Assembly (NCBI GenBank): GCA_003695865.1
Contig: RFGQ01000498.1
Span: 1-10,221 of the forward strand
From: Gemmatimonadota bacterium
GTDB taxonomy: Bacteria > Gemmatimonadota > Gemmatimonadetes > Longimicrobiales > Gaopeijiaceae
Direction of reading: 5' to 3'
Length of the DNA: 10,221 bases
Below, piece after piece: positions 1-6,625 of the stretch. The translations under genes and the position numbers were made by a program. The notes under the pieces are model-generated. The model worked only from the letters and a program-made list of their open reading frames with translations. It was not told the DNA's origin and did not search any database. Each line of letters opens with the position of its first letter. The first letter of the stretch is position 1.

Positions 1-480
1 CTCCCGTTCGATGCGGTCCGGCCCACCCCCCGCCCTCGCCTGCCGCCCCAGGCCGATGTCGACCGGGGCGTCGAGCAGCAGGTAGAGGTCGGGCACGAGT
101 CCGCCTGTCGCGAAGCGGTCGATCGCCATCACGGCGTCGAGGTCGAGCTCGCGCCCGTAGCCCTGGTAGGCGTAGGTGGAGAGGCTGAAGCGGTCGGCCA
201 CCACCCACGCGCCGCGAGCCAGCGCCGGCCGCACGATGTCGCGGACGAACGCGGCGCGGGCGGCCGTGTAGAGCAGCAGTTCGGTCTCGGGTGGAACGTC
301 GAGGTCGGGGCGATCCTGCACCACCGTGCGGATCGCCTCGCCCACCGCGGTGCCGCCCGGTTCACGCGCGAACACGTGGTCCAGGCCGAGCGCCTCGAGC
401 CACGCGCAGAGCATCCGGCCCTGCGTCGACTTTCCCGTGCCCTCGACGCCCTCGAGGACCACGAAGCGCCCCGTCTTCAT
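1..480 (-). CDS. tmk: Thymidylate kinase, C-terminus cut off by the window edge
   Basis: Phosphorylates dTMP to dTDP with ATP in the cytoplasm, a required step in dTTP supply. The visible 160 residues start at an ATG with a GGAG motif 6 nt upstream. They hold the P-loop GVEGTGKST (residues 11-19), the REPGGT motif (39-44) that contacts the nucleotide, the family signature DRFSLSTYAYQG (96-107), and the beginning of the LID region with GPDRIERE (153-160) at the very edge. Bacterial enzymes are usually about 205-220 residues, so roughly 50 residues lie outside the window. The gene is the last in the minus-strand series and sits 76 bp downstream of the inositol-3-phosphate synthase gene, separated from it by a strong GC hairpin. 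The pairing with inositol synthesis looks positional rather than functional. Identification is secure from the motifs. Confidence 0.96.
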   Translation of the reverse strand, partial: MKTGRFVVLEGVEGTGKSTQGRMLCAWLEALGLDHVFAREPGGTAVGEAIRTVVQDRPDLDVPPETELLLYTAARAAFVRDIVRPALARGAWVVADRFSLSTYAYQGYGRELDLDAVMAIDRFATGGLVPDLYLLLDAPVDIGLGRQARAGGGPDRIERE

Positions 481-512
481 CGCCCGCTCCGCAGCGGCCG
501 GCGGTGCGGGCG

Positions 513-537
513 CCCCGGGGGCCCGGCGCCCCCGGGG
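513..537 (-). other. Perfect 10-bp GC-only inverted repeat between inositol-3-phosphate synthase and tmk
   Basis: The arms CCCCGGGGGC (513-522) and GCCCCCGGGG (528-537) are exact reverse complements around a 5-nt loop. In the minus-strand transcript this forms a very stable hairpin about 20 nt downstream of the preceding stop codon and about 33 nt upstream of the tmk start. No T-run follows on the minus strand, so it does not look like a standard intrinsic terminator. It could stabilise the upstream mRNA, cause pausing or Rho-linked termination, or be a copy of a dispersed palindromic repeat. These options cannot be separated from one copy. Confidence 0.6.
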
Positions 538-556
538 TCACGCCGCATGCCCCGGC

Positions 557-1870
557 TCACTCGTAGTATTCGAGCCCGAGGTGCGTGATCGGCTCCTCGC
601 CACCCATCCAGCGCAGCGTGTTCTTGAGCTTGCGATGCTGGATGAACAGGTCGTGCTCCGGGTAGAGCCCCTCGGCGGTCTGGGGACTCTTGAAGTAGAA
701 CGAGAGCCACTCCTGGATGCCGTTCATCCCGGCGCGATGCGCCAGGTCCAGGAAGATGGCCAGATCGAGCACGATGGGCGCGGCCAGGATCGAGTCCTTG
801 CAGAGGAAGTCGACCTTGATCTGCATCGGGTATCCGAGCCACCCGAAGATGTCGATGTTGTCCCAACCCTCCTTGTCGTCCCCACGCGGCGGGTAGTAGT
901 TGATCCGCACCTTGTGGTAGATGTCGCCGTAGAGGTCGCCGTACATCTTCGGCTGGAGGATGTGCTCGAGCACGCCGAGCTTCGACTCCTCCTTGGTCTT
1001 GAACGAGGCCGGATCGTCGAGCACCTCGCCGTCCCGGTTGCCCAGGATGTTCGTGCTGAACCACCCGCGCAGACCGAGCATACGCGCCTTGAAGGCGGGC
1101 GCCAGCACGGTCTTCATCAGCGTCTGGCCCGTCTTGAAGTCCTTGCCGCAGATGGGCACGCCGCGCTCGATGGCGGCCTGCTCGAGCGCGGGGATGTCGG
1201 CCGAGAGGTTGGGCGCGCCGTTGGCGTAGGGCACACCCTCCATGATCGCCGCGTACGCGTAGAGCATGCTCGGCGCGATCGACGGATCGTTCTCTTCCAT
1301 GGCCTTCTCGAACGCCTCGAGCGTCTGATGCGCCGGGCCCGGCCGCAGGAACACCTCGGTCGAGCCACACCAGACCATGACGACCCGGTCGAGCCCGTGC
1401 TCCTGCTTGAAGCGGCGGATGTCCTCGCGGAGCTGCTCGGCGAGCTCCCGCTTGTTCGCGCCCTGCTTCACGTTGGGACCGTCGAGCTTCTTGACGTAGT
1501 CGGTGTCGAACACCGCCGGCATCGGCTCGATCGCCCGCAGTTCGTCGGCGATCGGCTCGAGGTCTTCCCGCTTCAGCACGCCGGCCTTCAGCGCGCTCTC
1601 GTAGGCGTTGTCGGGGATGGGATCCCAGGCGCCGAAGACGAGGTCGTCGAGCGAGGCCAGATCCAGGAATTCCTTGATGAGCGGCGCGCGCGCGTCGGTG
1701 CGCTTGCCCAGGCGGATGGTCTGCATCTGCGTCAGGCTGCCGATCGGCTTGGCCAGCCCCTTCCGCACCGCGAGCACGCCCGCGATCATCGTCGTCGCCA
1801 CCGCGCCCAGGCCGGGCGTGAGCACGCCCAGCTTGCCCCGGGCGGGGCGAATGTCAGGAGTCTGCTTCAC
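557..1870 (-). CDS. ino1: Inositol-3-phosphate synthase (MIPS)
   Basis: Converts D-glucose-6-phosphate to 1D-myo-inositol-3-phosphate using a tightly bound, recycled NAD. The 437-residue product has the NAD-binding loop GLGAVATT (20-27), CGSTEVF (168-174), NGAPN (217-221), the strongly conserved GKDFKTGQT (242-250) that carries an active-site lysine, and CKDSILAAP (357-365) with a second conserved lysine. From memory it resembles the Bacteroidota-type enzyme of about 430 residues more than the shorter actinobacterial or longer eukaryotic forms; an alignment would be needed to confirm that. The start is GTG, chosen because AAGGAG lies 10 nt upstream and the NAD loop begins only 20 residues in. 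The start lies inside the 3' end of the phosphatidyltransferase gene (17-bp overlap), which implies coupled expression and a shared pathway: the product is the head-group substrate for that neighbour. Confidence 0.96.
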   Translation of the reverse strand: MKQTPDIRPARGKLGVLTPGLGAVATTMIAGVLAVRKGLAKPIGSLTQMQTIRLGKRTDARAPLIKEFLDLASLDDLVFGAWDPIPDNAYESALKAGVLKREDLEPIADELRAIEPMPAVFDTDYVKKLDGPNVKQGANKRELAEQLREDIRRFKQEHGLDRVVMVWCGSTEVFLRPGPAHQTLEAFEKAMEENDPSIAPSMLYAYAAIMEGVPYANGAPNLSADIPALEQAAIERGVPICGKDFKTGQTLMKTVLAPAFKARMLGLRGWFSTNILGNRDGEVLDDPASFKTKEESKLGVLEHILQPKMYGDLYGDIYHKVRINYYPPRGDDKEGWDNIDIFGWLGYPMQIKVDFLCKDSILAAPIVLDLAIFLDLAHRAGMNGIQEWLSFYFKSPQTAEGLYPEHDLFIQHRKLKNTLRWMGGEEPITHLGLEYYE

Positions 1871-2537
1871 CGTTGTCTTTCTCCTTGATGGAAACCAGTG
1901 CCGGGGCGTCGTCCAGCGGAACGCCGGCGGCCTGTCGATAGACCCACACGATGCGATGGATCGCGGTCCAGTTGGTGAGGACCGCGAAGATCACGATGAC
2001 CCCCGTGAGGACGAGGCCGTCCCACGAGAGCCCGAAGATCAGCGAGCCGAGCCCCAACAGGACCACCCGTTCGGCTCGCTGCATGAGTCCCACGGAGCAC
2101 TCGAGCCCCAGGGTCTCGGCCTTCGCCCGGGTGTAGCTGATCATGAGCGAACCGGCCATCGCCAGGGCGACCACGTAGATCATGCCCAGGCTGAGCAGGT
2201 CCATCTCGTACTGGTTGTAGAGCGAGATGAGGCCCAGATAGACCACGATCTCACTGATGCGGTCGAGCGTGGAGTCGTAGAACGCCCCGAACTTCGACTG
2301 AAGCCCCGTGAGCCGCGCCACGCGGCCGTCGAAGATGTCGTGGGCGCCGCCGAGCAGCACGAAGAACCCCGCCGTGCGCACGTGGTCGGTGCCGAAGAGC
2401 AGGCCTGCGATCACCGTCATCACGAAGCCGCTCGTCGTGATCGCGTTGGGATGCACGCGACGACGCACGAGCCACTGCGTGATCGGGTCGATGATCGGAT
2501 AGACCCGGTCTCTCAGATCGTCGAGGTTCTTCGCCAT
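1854..2537 (-). CDS. CDP-alcohol phosphatidyltransferase, probable phosphatidylinositol-phosphate synthase
   Basis: Integral membrane enzyme that transfers a phosphatidyl group from CDP-diacylglycerol to an alcohol. The 227-residue protein carries the complete family signature DG-xx-AR-8x-G-xxx-D-xxx-D at residues 70-92, with D67, D70, D88 and D92 as the metal-binding and catalytic aspartates. About six hydrophobic segments fill the rest. STLDRISE after the signature, then SYTRAKAE (134-141) and LMQRAERVV (151-159), resemble the inositol-phosphate-using branch (mycobacterial PgsA1-type and archaeal archaetidylinositol-phosphate synthases) more than phosphatidylglycerophosphate synthase. The overlap with inositol-3-phosphate synthase is the strongest support: that enzyme makes the phosphorylated head group this branch uses. 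The ATG start has GGAGG 11 nt upstream. A phosphatase to give phosphatidylinositol is not in the window. Family membership is certain; the head group is inferred. Confidence 0.88.
   Translation of the reverse strand: MAKNLDDLRDRVYPIIDPITQWLVRRRVHPNAITTSGFVMTVIAGLLFGTDHVRTAGFFVLLGGAHDIFDGRVARLTGLQSKFGAFYDSTLDRISEIVVYLGLISLYNQYEMDLLSLGMIYVVALAMAGSLMISYTRAKAETLGLECSVGLMQRAERVVLLGLGSLIFGLSWDGLVLTGVIVIFAVLTNWTAIHRIVWVYRQAAGVPLDDAPALVSIKEKDNGEADS
1881..1886 (-). promoter_or_regulatory. Ribosome binding site for the GTG start of inositol-3-phosphate synthase
   Basis: AAGGAG on the minus strand lies 10 nt before the GTG at 1870, inside the coding end of the upstream phosphatidyltransferase gene. It is the best Shine-Dalgarno match near this start and decides in favour of the GTG. 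Confidence 0.7.
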
Positions 2538-2559
2538 TCTACGCCCCGCCTCCGTGATC

Positions 2560-2583
2560 CGGCCGGAACGCTACGCCCGGCCG
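2560..2583 (-). other. Inverted repeat in the gap between the YlbF-family gene and the phosphatidyltransferase gene
   Basis: The arms CGGCCGG (2560-2566) and CCGGCCG (2577-2583) are exact reverse complements around a 10-nt loop, in the 51-bp gap between two co-directional genes. There is no T-run, so it is not a convincing terminator. It may be a weak mRNA hairpin or chance in GC-rich DNA. An 8-nt motif, GGGCGTAG, occurs twice in the same gap. No promoter is visible here, which fits read-through from the genes upstream. Confidence 0.3.
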
Positions 2584-2588
2584 CCCGG

Positions 2589-2945
2589 TCACGGAAGGAT
2601 GATGCGGCTCTCCGCCCCGTCCTGGATGCCCTGCTCGATGGTCTGGTTCACCTTCTGCAGGATCTTGTCGAAGTTGGCCTGCGCCGCCACGAGCCGCTGG
2701 TAAACGGGACTCGCCTGCAGGCGCGACACCGCGTCTTCATAGGCTTTGCGCGTCTCTTCGGCCGGCTCCTGCTGCGCGCGGAGCGCCTGCGTGATCTCGG
2801 CCTCGAGCCGCTCGAGCTCGGTCCGCAGCTCGGCCAGTTCGCGGTCACCGTTCACCGCCTCGATCGCGCGCTTGAGCGCCTGATACTCGTCGGTCCTGCC
2901 CAGCCCCTCACCCAGCGACTTCGCCAGCTCCAGCAACCGCTCCAT
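2589..2945 (-). CDS. YlbF/YmcA-family helical protein
   Basis: A 118-residue, charged, helix-rich protein without signal peptide or membrane segment. It matches the YlbF/YmcA (Com_YlbF) pattern: an N-terminal helix with LLELAKSLGEGL, a DEYQALKRA motif (19-27), a central coiled-coil-like stretch with many Glu, Arg and Leu residues (34-75), and SPVYQRLVAAQANFDKIL (79-96) followed by a short tail ending in ILP. In Bacillus, YlbF, YmcA and YaaT form a complex that tunes RNase Y-dependent mRNA maturation and affects competence and sporulation. Whether that role holds here is unknown. The ATG has AGGAG 6 nt upstream and lies 16 nt after the prmC stop, so the gene belongs to the rpmE-prfA-prmC transcription unit. 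The family call rests on residue patterning by eye. Confidence 0.8.
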   Translation of the reverse strand: MERLLELAKSLGEGLGRTDEYQALKRAIEAVNGDRELAELRTELERLEAEITQALRAQQEPAEETRKAYEDAVSRLQASPVYQRLVAAQANFDKILQKVNQTIEQGIQDGAESRIILP

Positions 2946-2961
2946 CCCGTTCTCCTCTCGG

Positions 2962-3881
2962 TCAGACGCCGCCCGCCCCGGGGCCGGCGCAGGCCAGCAC
3001 CACGCGGTCCCGGCCGTTCAGATCCTGCTCCACACGCACGGCCTCGTAGTGGCCGCAGGAGCGCGCCGCGTCCGCGACCCGCCCCGCCTGCCCCGCGCCC
3101 ACCTCGAGCGCGAGCAGTCCTTCCGGCCGCAGGTATCGCCAGCCGTCCTGCACGAGCCCGAGCAGCACGGCCAGGCCGCCCTGCTCGGCATAGAGCGCGC
3201 GCGCCGGCTCGTGCTCCCGCACCTCGGGCGCCAGCCCGGGCGCCTCTTCGGGCGCCACGTAGGGCGGATTCGACACCACAACGTCGAAGCGCTCGCCCTC
3301 GGCCGCGACCTCGAACCCGTCGCCCAGCCGGAACTCGAGCCGGTCCTCCACGCCCAGCGCCCGCGCGTTGTCGCGCGCGAGCGACAGGGCCTCGGCGTCC
3401 ACGTCGGACGCGACCACGACCCGGAACGGGCCCTCGGTCACCAGCGACAGCGCGATCGCTCCGCTGCCCGTCCCCACGTCGAGCGCCCGCTCGGCCGGCC
3501 CCTCGGTGGCCCGGGCCCAGGCGAGCACGTGGTCCACGAGCACCTCGGTCTCGGGGCGCGGCACCAGGCCCCGCCGGTCGGTGCGCAGCTCGAGCTCGCG
3601 AAAGCCCGTGCTCCCCACGATGTACTGCAGCGGCTCGCGCCGCCCGCGCCGCAGCAGCAGCGGCTTGAAGGCCGCCAGTTCCTCGTCGGTCAGCGGCCGG
3701 TCGTGCTGCAGGTAAAGCTGCAGGCGGTCGACGCCGAGCGCATGCGCGAGCAGGTGCTCGGCGTCGAGCCGCGGCGACTCCACCCCCTTGTCTTCCAGGT
3801 AGCCGGCGCTCCACAGCACGAGCTGCATCACCGTCCAGGGCCGGCCCTCCGCGGGCGGGGTCGCGCGGGCCCTCTGCGTGC

Positions 3882-3885
<4 letters not shown>
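2962..3885 (-). CDS. prmC: Release factor glutamine methyltransferase PrmC
   Basis: Methylates the glutamine of the GGQ loop in RF1 and RF2 with S-adenosylmethionine, which increases termination efficiency. The 307-residue protein has the N-terminal helical release-factor-binding domain (about 18-85), the linker EPLQYIVG (84-91) and VPRPETEVLVD (108-118), SAM-binding motif I DVGTGSG (136-142), and the catalytic SNPPYV (205-210), where NPPY grips the substrate glutamine. It is slightly longer than the usual 275-290 residues because of short, poorly conserved ends. It starts with GTG in a GTGA overlap with the prfA stop codon, so translation is coupled to that of its own substrate, a very common arrangement. 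Identification is secure. Confidence 0.96.
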
Positions 3886-4979
<1,094 letters not shown>

Positions 4980-5003
4980 CGACCGACCGCTCCCGGAACG
5001 GCC

Positions 5004-5210
5004 TCAGGAACCCTTGTTCTGGTACTTCTTCTGGAAGCGCTCGACGCGGCCCGCGGTGTCGACCAGACGCTGCTTGCCCGTGTAGAACGGATGGCAGTTC
5101 GAGCAGATTTCGACGTGGATCTCGGCCTGCGTCGACATCGTCTCGAACGTGTTGCCACACGCGCACACGACCCGAGTCGGCATGTATTCGGGGTGGATGC
5201 CCTGCTTCAT
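5004..5210 (-). CDS. rpmE: 50S ribosomal protein bL31, zinc-binding (C+) type
   Basis: Component of the large subunit that bridges to the small subunit near the central protuberance. The 68-residue product begins MKQGIHPEY, typical of bL31, and contains C16, C18, C37 and C40 (CAC and CSNC), the four-cysteine zinc site of the C+ form. It continues with HPFYTGKQRLVDTAGRVERF (40-59), the family core. Length is normal. The ATG is preceded by GGAGAGGATC. The open frame extends far upstream, but that part is the other strand-mate's coding region and leader. The gene heads the rpmE-prfA-prmC cluster and has its own promoter and a structured leader containing a terminator-like hairpin. The C+ form suggests that growth normally occurs with enough zinc; a zinc-free paralogue elsewhere in the genome is possible but not seen here. 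Confidence 0.97.
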   Translation of the reverse strand: MKQGIHPEYMPTRVVCACGNTFETMSTQAEIHVEICSNCHPFYTGKQRLVDTAGRVERFQKKYQNKGS

Positions 5211-5306
5211 GATCCTCTCCGACGCAACAGAAAACGGGCCGCTCCTCGGCCCGCCCGGCGAGCCGGCCCCTGCGCCCCGTGGGCGAGGACGGCGGCTCCG
5301 TAGCCT
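5211..5306 (-). promoter_or_regulatory. rpmE leader with possible attenuator structure
   Basis: With the promoter proposed at 5311-5339, transcription would start near 5304-5306 and leave a leader of about 95 nt before the rpmE start. The leader opens with a possible small hairpin (GGCT-ACGG-AGCC). It then has the segment GCCGTCCTCG (minus strand, 5293 to 5284), which can pair over 10 bp with one bulged G to CGAGGAGCGGC (5248 to 5238), the loop and 3' arm of the terminator-like hairpin. The two pairings exclude each other. The ribosome binding site is at about 5211-5220. Leader-mediated control of L31 genes is predicted in several other phyla. That this one is regulatory is inference; GC-rich sequence gives chance pairings easily. 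Confidence 0.42.
5231..5253 (-). terminator. Terminator-like hairpin with T-tract in the rpmE leader
   Basis: On the minus strand, CGGGCCG (5253-5247), loop AGGAG and CGGCCCG (5241-5235) form a perfect 7-bp stem followed directly by TTTT and then CTGTT. This is the best intrinsic-terminator shape in the window. It lies only about 20 nt upstream of the rpmE start codon and downstream of the proposed promoter, leaving no room for another promoter after it. It would therefore either end transcripts from the DUF4105 operon, letting some pass, or act as an attenuator for rpmE-prfA-prmC. Confidence 0.6.
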
Positions 5307-5310
5307 GGAG

Positions 5311-5339
5311 AATATAGGCGCGGCCCGAGGGCAGTTCAA
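5311..5339 (-). promoter_or_regulatory. Sigma-70-type promoter for rpmE-prfA-prmC
   Basis: On the minus strand, TTGAAC (5339-5334; 4 of 6 to TTGACA) is followed after exactly 17 bp by TATATT (5316-5311; 5 of 6 to TATAAT). The -10 box is a rare AT-rich island in very GC-rich DNA. The -35 box overlaps the TGA stop of the upstream DUF4105 gene. Expected start site is near 5304-5306. It is the only good promoter I found in an intergenic position. Confidence 0.65.
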
Positions 5340-6625
5340 CCGAGCGGTGGCTGCTCGCTCGGGGGGAGGAGCGACCACGCCAGCGCCAGGTTGACGGGCA
5401 GGGCCAGGGCGATGACGAAGCCGTTCACCTGGTCGAAGCCGGGCAGCACCTGGAGCAGAAAACCGCCCGCCGACGCTGCCGCGACCCCCACGGCCACGCG
5501 GGCGGCGGCCCGGCGGGCGCGGCCGATGGCGGCGGCCGGCCCCAGTACGGCCAGGGGCAGCGCCAGAGGGGCGAGCTGCAACACGTTCTCGTTGGCCCGC
5601 CAGAAGACGTGGTCGGTGAAGACCCACGACAGCACCAGCGCCGTTCCGGCAAGCCCCGCGATCAGACCCCAACCGCCCGCGAGCGCTCCGAGTGCGGCGC
5701 GCGCGAAGCGCCCTCCGCGCTCGGCGCGGCGGCGCGCGACCACCACACCCCCAGCGAGTAGCAGGCCGGCGGCCAGGCCCCAGAGCAGGCCGGAGGGGGC
5801 GGTCTCAGGCTCGGGCGGCCGCTCGGCGCGCACCACCTCACGGCGCGCTCCGAGCAACGGTCCCCGCGAGCCGTCGTCATGGGTCACCTCGAGGGTCTCC
5901 AGGTGCCGCTGGAGGACCGTCGGCAGGAACGACTCCTCCCACGCGCTGAGCGGCCTGTCGCCCGCCCGGCCCACCACGTACTGGATGCCGGCGAACGCCC
6001 ACGGCACGTCCTGCAACAGTCGCGCGGTGTGCCAGCGGTAGGAGTGCTCGGTGCGGATCGTGTCGAGCCGGGCCCGCAGCGCGCCACCGAGCACGGCGTC
6101 GAGCGCGTCGCGCACGCGGGTGGAGCAGTTGTCGCGGTAGTAGTCGTAGCGGTAGAAGCGGTGCTCCGGGGTGTCGGTGCGCCGCAGGTCGTCGTAGAGG
6201 CGCTGCCGCTCGGAGGGAGTGAGCAACACGGGTTGCATCCACACGCGGCGGTTCTGCAGCCGGTAGCCGAGGAGTTCGTCGGACAGGTCGCGACCCTGCA
6301 TCCAGTAGCGCATGCGGCCCTGGACCAGGCGCGTCAGAAAGCTCTCCTGGCGGAAGGAGAACATCCCCCAGTTGTACGAGATATCGGTACCGGCCAGCGT
6401 GTCGCGCACGACCAGCGCATTGTGCCCGAATCTCTCCCAGATGGCGTCGCCCGCCTCGGCCGTGAGCAGGAAGACCTGCAGGTGGGCGCCCGGAGGCGGC
6501 GGGCCGTCCGCGTCCGTGGCGGTCCGACCCTGAGCCGCGGCCCCGCCCGGCGGAAGCGCGCAGAGCGCCAGAGCGATGCACAGCCGGCCCGCCGCGGCGG
6601 CGCTCGCCCGGGCCCGCAGGAGCAT
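5336..6625 (-). CDS. DUF4105 membrane protein, Lnb-like probable lipoprotein N-acyltransferase
   Basis: A 429-residue protein with a signal peptide (hydrophobic core 14-31, AxA-type site near 29-32), a periplasmic DUF4105 domain (about 48-245), and five hydrophobic segments at about 278-297, 311-336, 346-366, 374-394 and 401-420. The domain shows ERFGHNALVV (64-73) with H68, ISYNWGMFSF (82-91), and YRYDYYRDNCSTRVRD (158-173) with C167; a paired His and Cys is typical of the family. The layout of periplasmic domain plus five helices matches Lnb proteins, reported as N-acyltransferases that add the third acyl chain to lipoproteins in bacteria lacking Lnt. That function is inferred here. The ATG overlaps the oxidoreductase stop by one base (TGATG), with GAGGTG 8 nt upstream. 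Location in a run headed by lolA fits a role in lipoprotein maturation. A longer upstream frame is discarded as antisense-like shadow coding. Confidence 0.82.
   Translation of the reverse strand: MLLRARASAAAAGRLCIALALCALPPGGAAAQGRTATDADGPPPPGAHLQVFLLTAEAGDAIWERFGHNALVVRDTLAGTDISYNWGMFSFRQESFLTRLVQGRMRYWMQGRDLSDELLGYRLQNRRVWMQPVLLTPSERQRLYDDLRRTDTPEHRFYRYDYYRDNCSTRVRDALDAVLGGALRARLDTIRTEHSYRWHTARLLQDVPWAFAGIQYVVGRAGDRPLSAWEESFLPTVLQRHLETLEVTHDDGSRGPLLGARREVVRAERPPEPETAPSGLLWGLAAGLLLAGGVVVARRRAERGGRFARAALGALAGGWGLIAGLAGTALVLSWVFTDHVFWRANENVLQLAPLALPLAVLGPAAAIGRARRAAARVAVGVAAASAGGFLLQVLPGFDQVNGFVIALALPVNLALAWSLLPPSEQPPLG

Noticed and set aside
326..1888. Plus-strand open frame of 520 codons opposite inositol-3-phosphate synthase
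   Set aside because: It is antisense to a fully motif-supported gene, its product is Arg/His/Val/Leu-rich low-quality sequence with no motif, and GC-rich third positions create such open frames.
1854..2537. Phosphatidyltransferase as phosphatidylglycerophosphate synthase
   Set aside because: Not excluded by the shared signature alone, but the SYTRAKAE and QRAERV segments and the overlap with inositol-3-phosphate synthase favour inositol phosphate as acceptor.
2560..2583. Intrinsic terminator separating the YlbF-family gene from the inositol genes
   Set aside because: The 7-bp stem has a 10-nt loop and no T-run, and no promoter follows it, so it does not support a transcription-unit boundary.
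1608..3668. Plus-strand open frame of 686 codons
   Set aside because: It runs antisense through four real genes and ends in a Pro/Arg/Ala-rich stretch without any domain; shadow coding.
5004..5672. rpmE as a 222-residue fusion
   Set aside because: The upstream part crosses the promoter, the leader and the end of the DUF4105 gene in another frame; the 68-residue form has the exact bL31 length and start.
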